Shown: one piece after another, positions 16,534-25,705 of the stretch
Numbering within the stretch: position 1 is the stretch's first letter
Layout: each line of letters opens with the position of its first letter
Assembly (NCBI GenBank): GCA_937921775.1
Contig: CAKZUK010000129.1
Location: 1 to 41,883 of the forward strand
Source of the DNA: an uncultured Saprospiraceae bacterium
GTDB taxonomy: Bacteria > Bacteroidota > Bacteroidia > Chitinophagales > Saprospiraceae
Direction of reading: 5' to 3'
Length of the DNA: 41,883 nucleotides
Translations under genes and position numbers: made by a program
The notes under the pieces: generated by a model
Seen by the model: only the letters and a program-made list of their open reading frames with translations
Told to the model about the DNA's origin: nothing
Database searches by the model: none

Positions 16534-17646
16534 TTAATCTTCGACTTTATAAAAAGGTACCTTAGTGACCGTTCCTGTCAAATGCTTTTTTCCTACTACT
16601 ACTTTGACGATAGTGCCAGGTGTCGCAAACTCAGTTTTAACGTAGCCCATTCCAATTGGAATATCTAATGAAGGTGATTGAGTTCCGGAGGTAACTTCAC
16701 CGATCACTTCGCCTGCTTCATTCTCAATAGGATATCCATGACGAGGAACACGACGGTCAGCGATTGTAAAACCAACCAGCTTTTTGCTTACTCCTTCTGC
16801 CCGTTGTTTTAAAAATGTTTCTACAGAGTTGAATTCACCTTTTTTAGTCTTGGTAATCCATCCTAAACCTGCTTCAATTGGAGATGTAGTATCGTTGATG
16901 TCATTACCATAAAGACAGTAACCCATTTCTAAACGAAGTGTATCACGTGCACCTAGACCAACTGGTTTGATATCGAACTCTGCTCCAGCTTCAAAAATTG
17001 CTTCCCAAAGTGGCACCAATTGATCTGTCTGTACATACAATTCGAATCCCCCTGAACCGGTATAACCTGTTGCTGAGATCAGAACATTGTCTAAACCTGC
17101 AAATTTTCCTTTTGAAAAAGTATAATATTTCATACTTGCCAAATCAAGGTCAGTTAACTTCTGAAGTGCTGCAGTTGCTTTTGGGCCCTGTATTGCAAGC
17201 AATCCGGTACGGTCAGAAATATCGAACATTTCTGCTTCAAAATCATTATGTTGTTTGATCCAGTTCCAATCTTTTTCAATATTGGATGCATTGACTACTA
17301 ACATAAAGGACTGCTCTCCATCTGAACATTGGTCTTCGTCTAAACGATATACTAAGAGGTCATCGACGATTCCGCCATCGTGGTTGGGTAGACAAGAATA
17401 TTGTGCATCTCCGATTTCCAGCTTTGTAACGTTATTGGAAGTTACCTTTTGAATGAGGTCCGCGGCTTGTTTTCCTCTAATAATAAATTCCCCCATATGA
17501 GAAACATCAAAAACACCTACAGCATTACGGACACAGTGGTGTTCTTCTTTAATATTGGTGTAAGAGATCGGCATATTATAGCCTGCAAATTCTGCCATTC
17601 GCGCGCCTAGCGCAATATGCTTTTCTGATAAAGGAGTATTTTTCAT
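16534..17646 (-). CDS. gcvT: Aminomethyltransferase (glycine cleavage system T protein)
   Basis: 370 aa, full length. It catalyses the tetrahydrofolate-dependent release of ammonia and methylene-THF from the aminomethyl-lipoyl H protein. Visible landmarks: FDVSHMGE at 46-53, GGIVDDLLVYR with Asp95/Asp96 near the folate-binding site, GYTGSGGFELY, GLGARDTLRLEMGYCLYGNDI, and a C-terminal barrel with GYPIENEAGEVIGEVTSG. The other glycine cleavage genes (gcvH, gcvP) are not in the window, which is common in Bacteroidota. It lies 42 bp downstream of the HEAT/cyclophilin gene, so co-transcription is possible though the two have no known link. Confidence 0.96.
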   Translation of the reverse strand: MKNTPLSEKHIALGARMAEFAGYNMPISYTNIKEEHHCVRNAVGVFDVSHMGEFIIRGKQAADLIQKVTSNNVTKLEIGDAQYSCLPNHDGGIVDDLLVYRLDEDQCSDGEQSFMLVVNASNIEKDWNWIKQHNDFEAEMFDISDRTGLLAIQGPKATAALQKLTDLDLASMKYYTFSKGKFAGLDNVLISATGYTGSGGFELYVQTDQLVPLWEAIFEAGAEFDIKPVGLGARDTLRLEMGYCLYGNDINDTTSPIEAGLGWITKTKKGEFNSVETFLKQRAEGVSKKLVGFTIADRRVPRHGYPIENEAGEVIGEVTSGTQSPSLDIPIGMGYVKTEFATPGTIVKVVVGKKHLTGTVTKVPFYKVED

Positions 17647-17688
17647 TATTTATCGTTTTATTCTGAAGTTGTTTTAGAAAATAGGTGA

Positions 17689-19698
17689 TTAACGAATAAC
17701 CACTTTCTTAATTTTGTCGCCCTGCTCAAGTTCATGTACGACATCCATCCCCTTTGTCACTTGCGCAAAAATAGTATATTTTCCGTCTAAATGCGGTGTT
17801 GGACAATGGGTAATAAAAAATTGAGTACACTCCGTATGGTATCCCGATCGAGCCATACCAACTACTCCTTCTCTATTATAATTCGCCATAGGCAATTCTG
17901 TTCGGATAGAATAATCTAAAGCACCGTATCCGTCTCCTCTCGAGCAACCTCCCTGCGCCACAAAATTAGAAACAATTCTATGGAAGTTCTTACCGTCATA
18001 ATATCCATTTTTTGCCAGTTGAACAAAATTCAGGACTGCTCCCGGAGCTAAGTCAGGATAAAAGCTAATAGTAATCTCACCTTTATCTGTTTCTATTTCA
18101 GCACTTATACCCTCCGGTAAAGCACTTAGCATTTCCCAGTCAATGGGATGATTGTAGTTAACTTCAACTTCTTCGTTAATTGTTTTACCATTAAAAAAGT
18201 CTAATGTTTTTTGGACTTCCAACCAAGTTTCCATTTCCTTAGGCAAGGAAAGTTTTGCTTTCGCTGCCACCAAAAAATCAAGACTATCTATAAGGTCAAT
18301 AAAACCTAATTCTGGTTCTCTCAAAACTTCTGCAGCAAGAGCCATCATTGATACATCTCTTTTTTCAATGGCCTCAACAAAACAATCTTTCAAGTCTCTC
18401 TTCACCACTTTTGATCGTGCATTCCCAAAAAACTTTACGAAGTCAGGATTACGAGCGATATCAGCGAGTGCTTGTACACTAGCTGTTCTTACAACTACAT
18501 CATTGACTTCAAAACCTTGCTCTTTTATAAATTTATAGTTCCAAGGATACTGACTAAGCGCATTTAATACCTCAGCCTTTTCATAGTTATTTGTAGCTAT
18601 AGCTAAACGGTTTTTCAATTCGCTGTTGAGTTGACCTTTCGTCACCTCAAAGTAAGCAGGCATATATTTGTTAGCGGCTTTAAAGAGTGTCAACTGTACC
18701 TGCCAATGCAAGGAAGTATCACGAGCTTTTCTCCAATAAACATTAGCTCCACGAGGAATCCCATTGTTTACAAAAAACTGAGCCGCTGTTTTAGCAATAT
18801 TTAAATTTTCGTCATCAAGGAAAGGTGTAACAATCAGTTCGGCTGCTTTATAATCAAACTTGTTCAAAGCCCTTAGAATATTACACTTGACCCGATAATC
18901 TTTTTCGATAGCGAGTCGGTTGGTCAAGGCATTTAATGCAATCCCAGACTTAGTCTTACCTAGCGCAAGTGCCAGCCCCATTCGAATATCAGGATTGACA
19001 CTTTGTGCCAATGCTTTAGATAAAGAAAGTGTAGCCATACTATCCAACTGGATATTTTTGGCGCGCCCTAAATAATTGGCTGCGATGAGACGCACACTTT
19101 CTGGGTAACCTCTTCTAGCTATAAAGTCTACCATTCGACTAGTACCCTCGGGCACTACTTTATTTCGCAATGCAAAACGATAAATACCCCAAGCCTGACC
19201 TTCTAGCAGCGTTGTATCTGCTCGTAGAAAAGTACTTATCGTAGCCAAGTTATGTAAAGATTGTTCCGATCCTGTTTTTCCAATAGCTTCCAGAATGACA
19301 CCTCTGACTGCATCAGAAACAGCTGTAGAATCTCCCGGTTTAAAAGCTTGAATCAAAGAAGCTTCTGCCTTTTCATCACCTATCTGCCCTAGAGCATAAG
19401 CAGCTGCAATTCGCACATCCATCACTTCATCTTTTAGTAAAGTCGCCAAACTATCTATTGCACTTTTATCGCGAATAGAAGCAAAAGCGAGAGCTGCTCC
19501 ATAACGATAAGTGGGATCATTGGAATGAAAGTAGGGAAATAAACTATCCGATGCTTGTTTATCTTGCAAGGTGAGTAAACGTTGTAATTCTGGCTTAGTG
19601 AGATCCCAGTTCACGTCTGTTATTCTTTTGTTTTCGACAGGTCTGCATTGCATCAGAAACAAGAGTACTACTGATAACAGTGTAATTTTTTTGAACAT
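17689..19698 (-). CDS. HEAT-repeat lipoprotein with C-terminal cyclophilin peptidylprolyl isomerase domain
   Basis: 669 aa. A lipoprotein signal (lipobox LMQC, Cys18) is followed by about 12 HEAT-type helical repeats at about 55-500, for instance VMDVRIAAAYALGQIGD. A cyclophilin domain occupies 533-669: it begins AEIETDKGEITI and carries FHR at 572-574 with the catalytic Arg, FVAQGG and QFFIT. The whole is predicted to be a periplasmic or surface lipoprotein folding factor that uses the HEAT scaffold to bind clients. HEAT-cyclophilin fusions are known in Bacteroidota, but I know of no assigned client. Confidence 0.92.
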   Translation of the reverse strand: MFKKITLLSVVLLFLMQCRPVENKRITDVNWDLTKPELQRLLTLQDKQASDSLFPYFHSNDPTYRYGAALAFASIRDKSAIDSLATLLKDEVMDVRIAAAYALGQIGDEKAEASLIQAFKPGDSTAVSDAVRGVILEAIGKTGSEQSLHNLATISTFLRADTTLLEGQAWGIYRFALRNKVVPEGTSRMVDFIARRGYPESVRLIAANYLGRAKNIQLDSMATLSLSKALAQSVNPDIRMGLALALGKTKSGIALNALTNRLAIEKDYRVKCNILRALNKFDYKAAELIVTPFLDDENLNIAKTAAQFFVNNGIPRGANVYWRKARDTSLHWQVQLTLFKAANKYMPAYFEVTKGQLNSELKNRLAIATNNYEKAEVLNALSQYPWNYKFIKEQGFEVNDVVVRTASVQALADIARNPDFVKFFGNARSKVVKRDLKDCFVEAIEKRDVSMMALAAEVLREPELGFIDLIDSLDFLVAAKAKLSLPKEMETWLEVQKTLDFFNGKTINEEVEVNYNHPIDWEMLSALPEGISAEIETDKGEITISFYPDLAPGAVLNFVQLAKNGYYDGKNFHRIVSNFVAQGGCSRGDGYGALDYSIRTELPMANYNREGVVGMARSGYHTECTQFFITHCPTPHLDGKYTIFAQVTKGMDVVHELEQGDKIKKVVIR

Positions 19699-19739
19699 AG
19701 CGTGTTTGTTAGTGTTGAATAGTCAGGAGTAGAATTAGT

Positions 19740-19779
19740 CTAGACAGCTTGTAAAACAAAATTTTCACAAGCTGTCTAG
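19740..19779 (-). other. Long hairpin without U-tract
   Basis: CTAGACAGCTTGT (19740-19752) pairs perfectly with 19767-19779; the inner AAAA/TTTT can extend the stem. It sits between the small membrane protein and the HEAT/cyclophilin gene, both minus strand, 41 nt from the latter's ATG. No T run follows on either strand. It may be a 5' leader structure or an mRNA processing or stability hairpin. Confidence 0.6.
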
Positions 19780-19820
19780 TATCTTGCAATTGGAATTGCC
19801 ACTGACCTTGAAAAGCGCTT

Positions 19821-20171
19821 CTATTCAGCCGTTCTAGCTTTACGAGCGTCAATAAAACTTTTGATAAAAGCAACCATGGCAATCAAGCCAGTGATACTTG
19901 GCACAATTGCTCTAACTATCTTCATCCCTCCAGCATCAAATGCCTTTGGTAAAAGTCTAGTTAGCATTACGACAAGAACAAGTAATGTTAAAACAACAGC
20001 GACGTGAGCGATAATTTTATTTTCTTTTTTCACACCTCCGTTGAGCAGCAGCAATACAACCCCAAAACCTACAAGAATAAAAGCGGTAGGTGCATTTGTT
20101 TCAAAATACCCCCAAAGCCCCATAAGGATCAAAACGACTGCATTAATAAAATTGGCAACATGTGCTTTCAT
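19821..20171 (-). CDS. Small four-helix membrane protein, unknown function
   Basis: 116 aa with four hydrophobic helices (about 5-22, 27-46, 53-71, 84-106), a short basic loop (VKKENK) after the second, and a basic C terminus (DARKARTAE). I do not recognise a named family. Small proteins of this topology with NAVVLILMGLWGYF-type starts occur widely in Bacteroidota beside unrelated genes. It follows PBP1A by about 60 bp on the same strand and precedes the hairpin upstream of the HEAT/cyclophilin gene. Function unknown. Confidence 0.8.
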   Translation of the reverse strand: MKAHVANFINAVVLILMGLWGYFETNAPTAFILVGFGVVLLLLNGGVKKENKIIAHVAVVLTLLVLVVMLTRLLPKAFDAGGMKIVRAIVPSITGLIAMVAFIKSFIDARKARTAE

Positions 20172-20231
20172 AATTGGATGTTTGTTTAATTAGTAAAAAA
20201 ATTGAATTTTCTATCGAATGTTATTAAACGA

Positions 20232-22931
20232 CTATTTTCCATCTCCAAAGTCTTCGTCTTCCTCTTCCTCGCCTTCTGTTTCGCCATCCACTGGAGCAGG
20301 AGTCGTCGTTTCTTCTTCGTCACCAAAATCTTCATCACCAAAACTTTCATCTTCTATCTCATCCGGCATTTCCCCATTTTCATCTAACATGTCAGGACGG
20401 AGATCGCTATCATAGCGGTATTCTTCACAATCGAGTACAATCCCCAAATCGCCAGAAGGCACAAAAAATCTTGCATCTGGATTATAATCTACTGTTTCAT
20501 CCGCTTCTATTTTTAATAGAAATTTGGAGAAAAACGGTCTTGCCATTTTTGCACCAATACCCAATCTCAAGTCACGGAAGCGAATCCAATTTGCATCTCC
20601 TCCAACCCAGGTACCGACTACTAAATCTGGCGAAAGTCCCATGAACCATCCGTCAACATAGTCGTTGGTTGTTCCAGTTTTTCCGCCTAATTGACTCTTT
20701 ATTTTATTAAATCCTGACAAGCCTTGGGTCATCACTTTATTGAGCATAGTCACCATTACATAATTTGGATTTGGATGTAATGCCTGTGTTGCTTCAGGAA
20801 TTTCTTCATAAATTAATCGACCATTTCCATCTTCTATTCTGGTGATAAAAATTGGTTTGTTGTACATACCATTGTTTGCGAAAGTGGTATACGCTCCAGT
20901 CATGTCAATAACTGAAAGATCTGCTGATCCAAGACAGATAGAAGGTTGTTTAGGAATTCGGTATCTCCCATTTCGAACTTCTGAGCTATCTAATCCCATT
21001 TTGTGTACCAATCCACGAACGTATTCGGTGTCTCCCAACTGCTTCATTAGATATGTGGAAACGGTATTTTTTGAGTGCATCAATCCTTTGAATAAGCTAT
21101 AAGGTTGACCTGAATATTCGCCATTCGCATTGGCAGGAGTCCAATCACTCAACAAGCCAAAGTTGCCCTCGCCCTGATGTATTGTATAAGGTAAATCAAA
21201 TACCGTCATACAAGGTGAAACGCCTTGATGTGCAATTACTGTGGAATAAATAAATGGTTTGAAAGTAGAACCTACCTGTCGATCAGAAGTTACGTGATCA
21301 TACTGAAAATATTTGTGATTGATTCCTCCAACCCATGCTTTTACGTGCCCCGTCTTTGGGTCAACCGCTATTGATCCCAATTGCAAAAACATACTGTGAT
21401 ACTTGATCGAATCCAATGGAGTCATTATCGTATCTGTCTCCATTCTATCATTGTAAGCGAAGACTTTCATTTTCACATCTGTGTTAAAGTTCTTCTCGAC
21501 TAGTTTTTGAAATTTACGCCATTCAACTTTCAGAGTACGCCACTTATCTCCGCTTAATACTTTTCGGTATTTTGTAGCCAACTTGTTACCTACATATTTT
21601 TTCGAAACCAGCTTAGCTAAACTTCCTTTGTCTTTATCTTCATTTAACATCCTTTTGATATCAATATCACGCATAGCATAACCATCAATAGACTTACCAA
21701 CTTCTAGCAGTAGGGGCCCTAGACTTTTTTCGCGCAAGCGACCATAACGATCTGTATTCGAAATGTAACGCTCCATGGTTCTCTTTCTCGCACTGTTTAG
21801 TGCTTCAATTGCCTCAGGTTCATCTTGTAATTTTTCTGGATCTTCGTAAGTCCAGGGATCTTTTCCTTTCCAATGCTTCCAGAATTTCTTCTGCAAACTC
21901 GACATATGCTCCTCCATCGCTTCTTCTGCATATTCTTGCATGGTGGTATTCAATGTCGTATAAATCTTTAAACCATCTCGATAGATATCATATTTAGTTC
22001 CATCTGGCTTTCTATTTTCTTCTCTTCCCAAAATCCCTTTAATGCCTTCACCCAACTTCATCCGGAAATAAGGAGCTAATCCATCCGCATGTGTTTGTCG
22101 GTTAAAACTGGTCAAGTCCATTGGTAATAAACGCAGAGAATCGTATTGTTCCTGAGAGATAAGATTACTCTTCTGCATTTGTTTGAAAACAACCATTCTA
22201 CGATGGAAAGTTGTGTCGGGACGACGAACAGGATTAAACAGTGATGGGTTCTTAAGCATCCCAATCAAAGTTGCGGCTTCTTCTATTTTCAAAGAATCTT
22301 GGCTCTTTGCAAAATAAACTTCAGAGGCAGCTTTAATCCCGTATGCATCATAGAGAAAACTAAACTTATTGAGATACATCGCAAGAATCTCTTCTTTGGT
22401 ATAACTACGTTCCAGTTTGACTGCTATGATCCATTCTTTAAATTTCTGAATTACACGTCCCACACCAGAGCCTGGTTGTTTGGTAAATAACATTTTTGCC
22501 AACTGCTGGGTGATCGTACTTGCACCACCTGCACTTTTGTTATTAAGCAATAAAGTTTTTGTAAGAACACGAGCCAATGCTTCGCCATCAATACCGCAGT
22601 GATCGTAGTAACGTTCATCTTCCGTTGACACTAAGGCCTGAACTAGATATGGAGAAAGCTCTTCGTAAGAAACAGGGATACGGTTTTCGACATAATAGCG
22701 TCCTAAAACTTTGCCCTTATCATCAAAGACTTCAGAAGCGAGGTTGCTATTCGGATTCTCTAACTCTTCGAAGGTAGGTAAGTCTTGAAAAGAGAAAAAT
22801 ACAAACATACCGATGATTCCCAGTATACCCAAAATGGCTAATCGCCACATCCATTTAGCGGCCTTGCGATGCTTGGTGGTACGATCTTCAGGCAATGATT
22901 GATCAGTATTACTGATATCTGTATTTTCCAT
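20232..22931 (-). CDS. Penicillin-binding protein 1A (bifunctional transglycosylase/transpeptidase)
   Basis: 899 aa from the preferred ATG at 22929-22931; the frame stays open to 22988 but the extra 19 residues look non-conserved. Order: cytoplasmic tail, membrane helix at about 27-47, GT51 glycosyltransferase with TEDERYY at about 102-108 and GGASTITQQLAK, then a helical insert of about 120 residues. The transpeptidase follows, with STFK (Ser555), SKN (Ser620) and KTG (Lys751), all present. The last 70 residues are highly acidic (DEDFGDEEE...). It polymerises and cross-links peptidoglycan. It lies downstream of aroB, separated by repeat copy B. Confidence 0.94.
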   Translation of the reverse strand: MENTDISNTDQSLPEDRTTKHRKAAKWMWRLAILGILGIIGMFVFFSFQDLPTFEELENPNSNLASEVFDDKGKVLGRYYVENRIPVSYEELSPYLVQALVSTEDERYYDHCGIDGEALARVLTKTLLLNNKSAGGASTITQQLAKMLFTKQPGSGVGRVIQKFKEWIIAVKLERSYTKEEILAMYLNKFSFLYDAYGIKAASEVYFAKSQDSLKIEEAATLIGMLKNPSLFNPVRRPDTTFHRRMVVFKQMQKSNLISQEQYDSLRLLPMDLTSFNRQTHADGLAPYFRMKLGEGIKGILGREENRKPDGTKYDIYRDGLKIYTTLNTTMQEYAEEAMEEHMSSLQKKFWKHWKGKDPWTYEDPEKLQDEPEAIEALNSARKRTMERYISNTDRYGRLREKSLGPLLLEVGKSIDGYAMRDIDIKRMLNEDKDKGSLAKLVSKKYVGNKLATKYRKVLSGDKWRTLKVEWRKFQKLVEKNFNTDVKMKVFAYNDRMETDTIMTPLDSIKYHSMFLQLGSIAVDPKTGHVKAWVGGINHKYFQYDHVTSDRQVGSTFKPFIYSTVIAHQGVSPCMTVFDLPYTIHQGEGNFGLLSDWTPANANGEYSGQPYSLFKGLMHSKNTVSTYLMKQLGDTEYVRGLVHKMGLDSSEVRNGRYRIPKQPSICLGSADLSVIDMTGAYTTFANNGMYNKPIFITRIEDGNGRLIYEEIPEATQALHPNPNYVMVTMLNKVMTQGLSGFNKIKSQLGGKTGTTNDYVDGWFMGLSPDLVVGTWVGGDANWIRFRDLRLGIGAKMARPFFSKFLLKIEADETVDYNPDARFFVPSGDLGIVLDCEEYRYDSDLRPDMLDENGEMPDEIEDESFGDEDFGDEEETTTPAPVDGETEGEEEEDEDFGDGK

Positions 22932-23040
22932 GAATTTCAGTTTTTTATTAGTATGCTTAATTCCTCTTTTCCAAAGGTTAGCAAACATACGAAAATAGTA
23001 CTGTTTGATCTACGTAAACGGTGCAGAAATGTGTCATATT

Positions 23041-23203
23041 GTGAGACCGCTTTGCGCTCAGATCGCTGCACTAAGAGACCGTAGCAGCACTGCCACCACT
23101 GAGAAATCACTAGCTTGAGTACTTTCGCACAAATTCAGAGCCCTCGATCTCAGACTTGTACTCGAATGAAATCTCCCAACCAAGCGATCTGACTGCCAAG
23201 CTA
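23041..23203 (-). repeat. Dispersed intergenic element, copy B
   Basis: Diverged homologue of 14546-14691 in the same orientation. Both share the left block (AGACCGCTTT...GCTCAGA), the central CCACCAC and following GAAATCACT block, and AGCGATCT towards the right end. On the minus strand it begins about 10 nt after the AroB stop and ends about 110 bp before the PBP1A ATG. No conserved reading frame is apparent, so an RNA or DNA-level role is more likely. Confidence 0.65.
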
Positions 23204-23212
23204 CCTCTTCAT

Positions 23213-24277
23213 CTAAACAGTCAATGAATTATAGTAGCAAAGGCTATCTAAAATAGAATCTTCCGTGCTTGTACAGTCAAAAATACTAGCTCCTAAAGCC
23301 TTGATATAGGTGAAATTGATGGTTTTTCCTTGATTTTTCTTGTCCTGAGACATAATATCGAGATACTGAGGAAAATCTGCTTCCGAGAGCATTCTCTTTC
23401 CATAAAGCCCAAGGACATAATCGCCAATAGCCTTCAAGTCAGTTACAGAAAGGTCATTTTCTTTTTGGGATAACCAAGCTTCGCAAAGCATTCCAATAGC
23501 GATGGCTTCGCCGTGAAGTAAGGGTTTGTTGCTATTAAGGGCTACACTTTCCAGCGCGTGACCGATAGTATGTCCAAAATTTAACACTTTTCGGATGCCT
23601 TTTTCAAATGGATCTTGCTCTACAATACTTTGTTTTACCAAGAGAGAGCGGTAGATCAAATCTTCCATTTCGAAGCCATAGATGTCTTCGACTGCAACTA
23701 TATCATTCCATAATTTGGCGTCAGCGATGAGGCCATGTTTTATGATTTCGGCAAAACCACTTCTAAGTTCTTTATAGGGAAGTGTTTTGAGAAAAACAGG
23801 ATCGATAAAAACAGCCTTTGGGTTTTGAAAAAGCCCAATTGCATTTTTTACTTCATTGAAATCAATACCGAGTTTGCCACCTATTGAAGCATCAACTTGC
23901 GCTAATAAAGTTGTTGGAATTTGGACAAAGGTCATTCCTCGTTTAAATGTAGCGGCACAGAATCCGCCCATATCACCAATTACTCCTCCTCCCAAATTAA
24001 TGACGAGACTATGTCGATCAAGACTGTGTTCCATCATTCGCTGCCAGATGGATTCGCAAGTTGTAATGGTTTTATTCTTTTCTCCAGAGGAGATTTCTAT
24101 CAAATTGAACGAGTGATCGACTACATTCGTTTTGAGAATGGGCAGGCAATTTTTTGCAGTGTTCTCATCTACTATAACAGCAATCTTACTAAAGGTATTT
24201 TCACTTAAGAATGTGTTAACTTCAGTCCAGATATCACCAAGGTATATTTTGTAATCCGATAAGTTTAGTACTTTCAT
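23213..24277 (-). CDS. aroB: 3-dehydroquinate synthase
   Basis: 354 aa, normal length. It converts DAHP to 3-dehydroquinate, second step of the shikimate pathway, using NAD and a divalent metal. Landmarks: SSGEKNKT, the NAD-binding GGGVIGDMGGFCAATFKRG, VDASIGGKLGIDF, the metal-site Glu in RSGFAEIIKHG, and the metal-site His residues in FGHTIGHALE. All are intact. It sits 43 bp after the ABM-domain gene, which follows the SAM hydroxide adenosyltransferase, forming a likely three-gene run. The later shikimate gene aroA lies 2.6 kb away on the other strand. Confidence 0.96.
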   Translation of the reverse strand: MKVLNLSDYKIYLGDIWTEVNTFLSENTFSKIAVIVDENTAKNCLPILKTNVVDHSFNLIEISSGEKNKTITTCESIWQRMMEHSLDRHSLVINLGGGVIGDMGGFCAATFKRGMTFVQIPTTLLAQVDASIGGKLGIDFNEVKNAIGLFQNPKAVFIDPVFLKTLPYKELRSGFAEIIKHGLIADAKLWNDIVAVEDIYGFEMEDLIYRSLLVKQSIVEQDPFEKGIRKVLNFGHTIGHALESVALNSNKPLLHGEAIAIGMLCEAWLSQKENDLSVTDLKAIGDYVLGLYGKRMLSEADFPQYLDIMSQDKKNQGKTINFTYIKALGASIFDCTSTEDSILDSLCYYNSLTV

Positions 24278-24320
24278 TTTTTGTAACTATTCTGAGCATC
24301 TTGGTTTTAGATGTGGTATT

Positions 24321-24632
24321 TTATTTAAGCTCAAATTGCTTGACCACCTCCAAAGACTTCACAGTCCATGCTTTTGGTTTGTCATTAAACAGGACTTTTG
24401 TTTTAGCCCAGGTTTTAGCGAATAATTCTGAGTGACGGTAGTTATTCAAATCATCTTCGCTTCTCCAGAAACTAAACGTAAAAATTACGTTGGGAGTTTC
24501 AGGCATTTGCATTAACTCGAGGTGTAGACAACCTTCTGCTTTGGCTATGAATGGTTTACTTTCATTAAATACAGCTAGGAAGGTTTCCAGTTTTTCTGCT
24601 TGGAAACTCATTTTTACGATTCTTTTTATCAT
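24321..24632 (-). CDS. ABM-domain (antibiotic biosynthesis monooxygenase-like) protein
   Basis: 103 aa from the ATG at 24630-24632. The frame extends 11 codons further, but the family's first strand begins at IKRIVKMSF. The pattern is a single ferredoxin-like ABM domain: MSFQAEKLETFLAVFNESKPFIAKAEGCLHLEL, then VIFTFSFWRSEDDLNNYRHSELFAKTW. Family members include small cofactor-free monooxygenases and haem-degrading enzymes, but many are uncharacterised and no catalytic residue is diagnostic here. Located between the SAM hydroxide adenosyltransferase and aroB on the same strand. Confidence 0.85.
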   Translation of the reverse strand: MIKRIVKMSFQAEKLETFLAVFNESKPFIAKAEGCLHLELMQMPETPNVIFTFSFWRSEDDLNNYRHSELFAKTWAKTKVLFNDKPKAWTVKSLEVVKQFELK

Positions 24633-24728
24633 GATTATTTTATAGATGAGTAGAGGCAAGGTCATTTCATTCTCTTGACAGGTACAAAACTTAGATCCTT
24701 CCAGTAATACAGTTAGCGTATTTTATTT

Positions 24729-25499
24729 TTAATGAAAATCAACCTGGATGGTATCCTCTACATCAAGTCCTAAAAGACTTGCAGCTTTGCCCATGTTGAT
24801 TGCAATTTCCAAATATCCAGAAGCATTAAAAAAGCAAAGGGGCTCTCCTACTGCGACCTCATTATAATACTTTGAAATCTGCTTAATAGGATCGTTTCGT
24901 TTAAAGAAAACCGAAAAATTTCGACCGTTTCTTACTTGTTCAAAAGAAGATTTGGAAATATTAGAAATGACATTTTCGTAGTTATCAATGTGAACGATAG
25001 CACCTCTTATTTGCGTAGCACTCACTACTGGTTGAAAACTAATGCGTTCTTCAATCTCATCAACGGGAAAACCAATTTCATTGAAAGGCATTCCTCCTGT
25101 GATGTGTCGAACTGCTTTCGCAAAAATGTGTTTGATTGGAAATCCTCCTTGTTCTTCATAATCCAATTCATAAACATCCCCCTCTCCTATCTTGTCAAAA
25201 AGTAGAGAGAATATCCCATTATCAGGGCCAATAAAATAATGCCCTGCGTAGCGGATTGCTAAAAAACAAGGCTTCTTCGTCCCATAATTATTGATACTGA
25301 CAATGTGTACGGTACCTACTGGGAATTCTGCAAAACAATTTTTTAAAATAAAGGCTCCTTGAACTATATCATAGACATTAACGTTGTGACTAATGTCAAC
25401 AATGTTAAGTTGCGCATCCTCACTAAGGATAGCTGCTTTTATAAGGCCAACATAAAAATCTTGGAGGCCAAAATCAGACGTTAAAGTTACGATGGGCAT
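24729..25499 (-). CDS. SAM hydroxide adenosyltransferase (DUF62 family)
   Basis: 256 aa. The N-terminal domain shows TLTSDFGLQDFYVGLIKAAI with the SAM-ribose-binding Asp, ISHNVNVYDIVQGAF, and GPDNGIFSLLF. The C-terminal beta domain carries HIDNYENVISNISK and ends near the SLLGL segment. The family (PF01887) includes SAM hydrolase (hydroxide adenosyltransferase), which splits SAM to adenosine and methionine, and the related fluorinase and chlorinase. It lacks the extra loop expected in fluorinases, as far as I can judge, so hydrolase is the better call. First gene of a likely three-gene run ending with aroB. Confidence 0.88.
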   Translation of the reverse strand: MPIVTLTSDFGLQDFYVGLIKAAILSEDAQLNIVDISHNVNVYDIVQGAFILKNCFAEFPVGTVHIVSINNYGTKKPCFLAIRYAGHYFIGPDNGIFSLLFDKIGEGDVYELDYEEQGGFPIKHIFAKAVRHITGGMPFNEIGFPVDEIEERISFQPVVSATQIRGAIVHIDNYENVISNISKSSFEQVRNGRNFSVFFKRNDPIKQISKYYNEVAVGEPLCFFNASGYLEIAINMGKAASLLGLDVEDTIQVDFH

Positions 25500-25548
25500 A
25501 AAGATTGCAGAATTTCAGTTTAGTTAATCTATTGGGATTCCCATTAAT

Positions 25549-25556
25549 CAAAAATA
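25549..25556 (-). promoter_or_regulatory. Candidate -7 box upstream of the DUF62 gene
   Basis: Minus-strand TATTTTTG matches TAnnTTTG and lies 50 bp before the ATG. A TTTG at 25572-25575 is only 15 bp further, shorter than usual. Confidence 0.4.
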
Positions 25557-25661
25557 GTCCCTATTTTGGTGCAAAATAATAACAATTTATAGAGAAGTTA
25601 ATTAAACGACGTATTTAATACTAGTCAAACGCTAAAACTAGCCCATGATACAAGTCTAAAT

Positions 25662-25702
25662 AACTCTAAATATCATTATTAAACAACTCTAAATATCATT
25701 AT
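25662..25702. repeat. Two-copy direct repeat abutting the phoH start
   Basis: AACTCTAAATATCATTAT occurs at 25662-25679 and again at 25685-25702, period 23 bp. The second copy ends 3 nt before the TTG start of phoH. Confidence 0.85.
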
Positions 25703-25705
25703 ATA

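Noticed and set aside
20218-20415. Ser/Pro-rich frame on the plus strand
   Set aside because: Antisense to the acidic tail of PBP1A; composition follows from GAA/GAT-rich codons.
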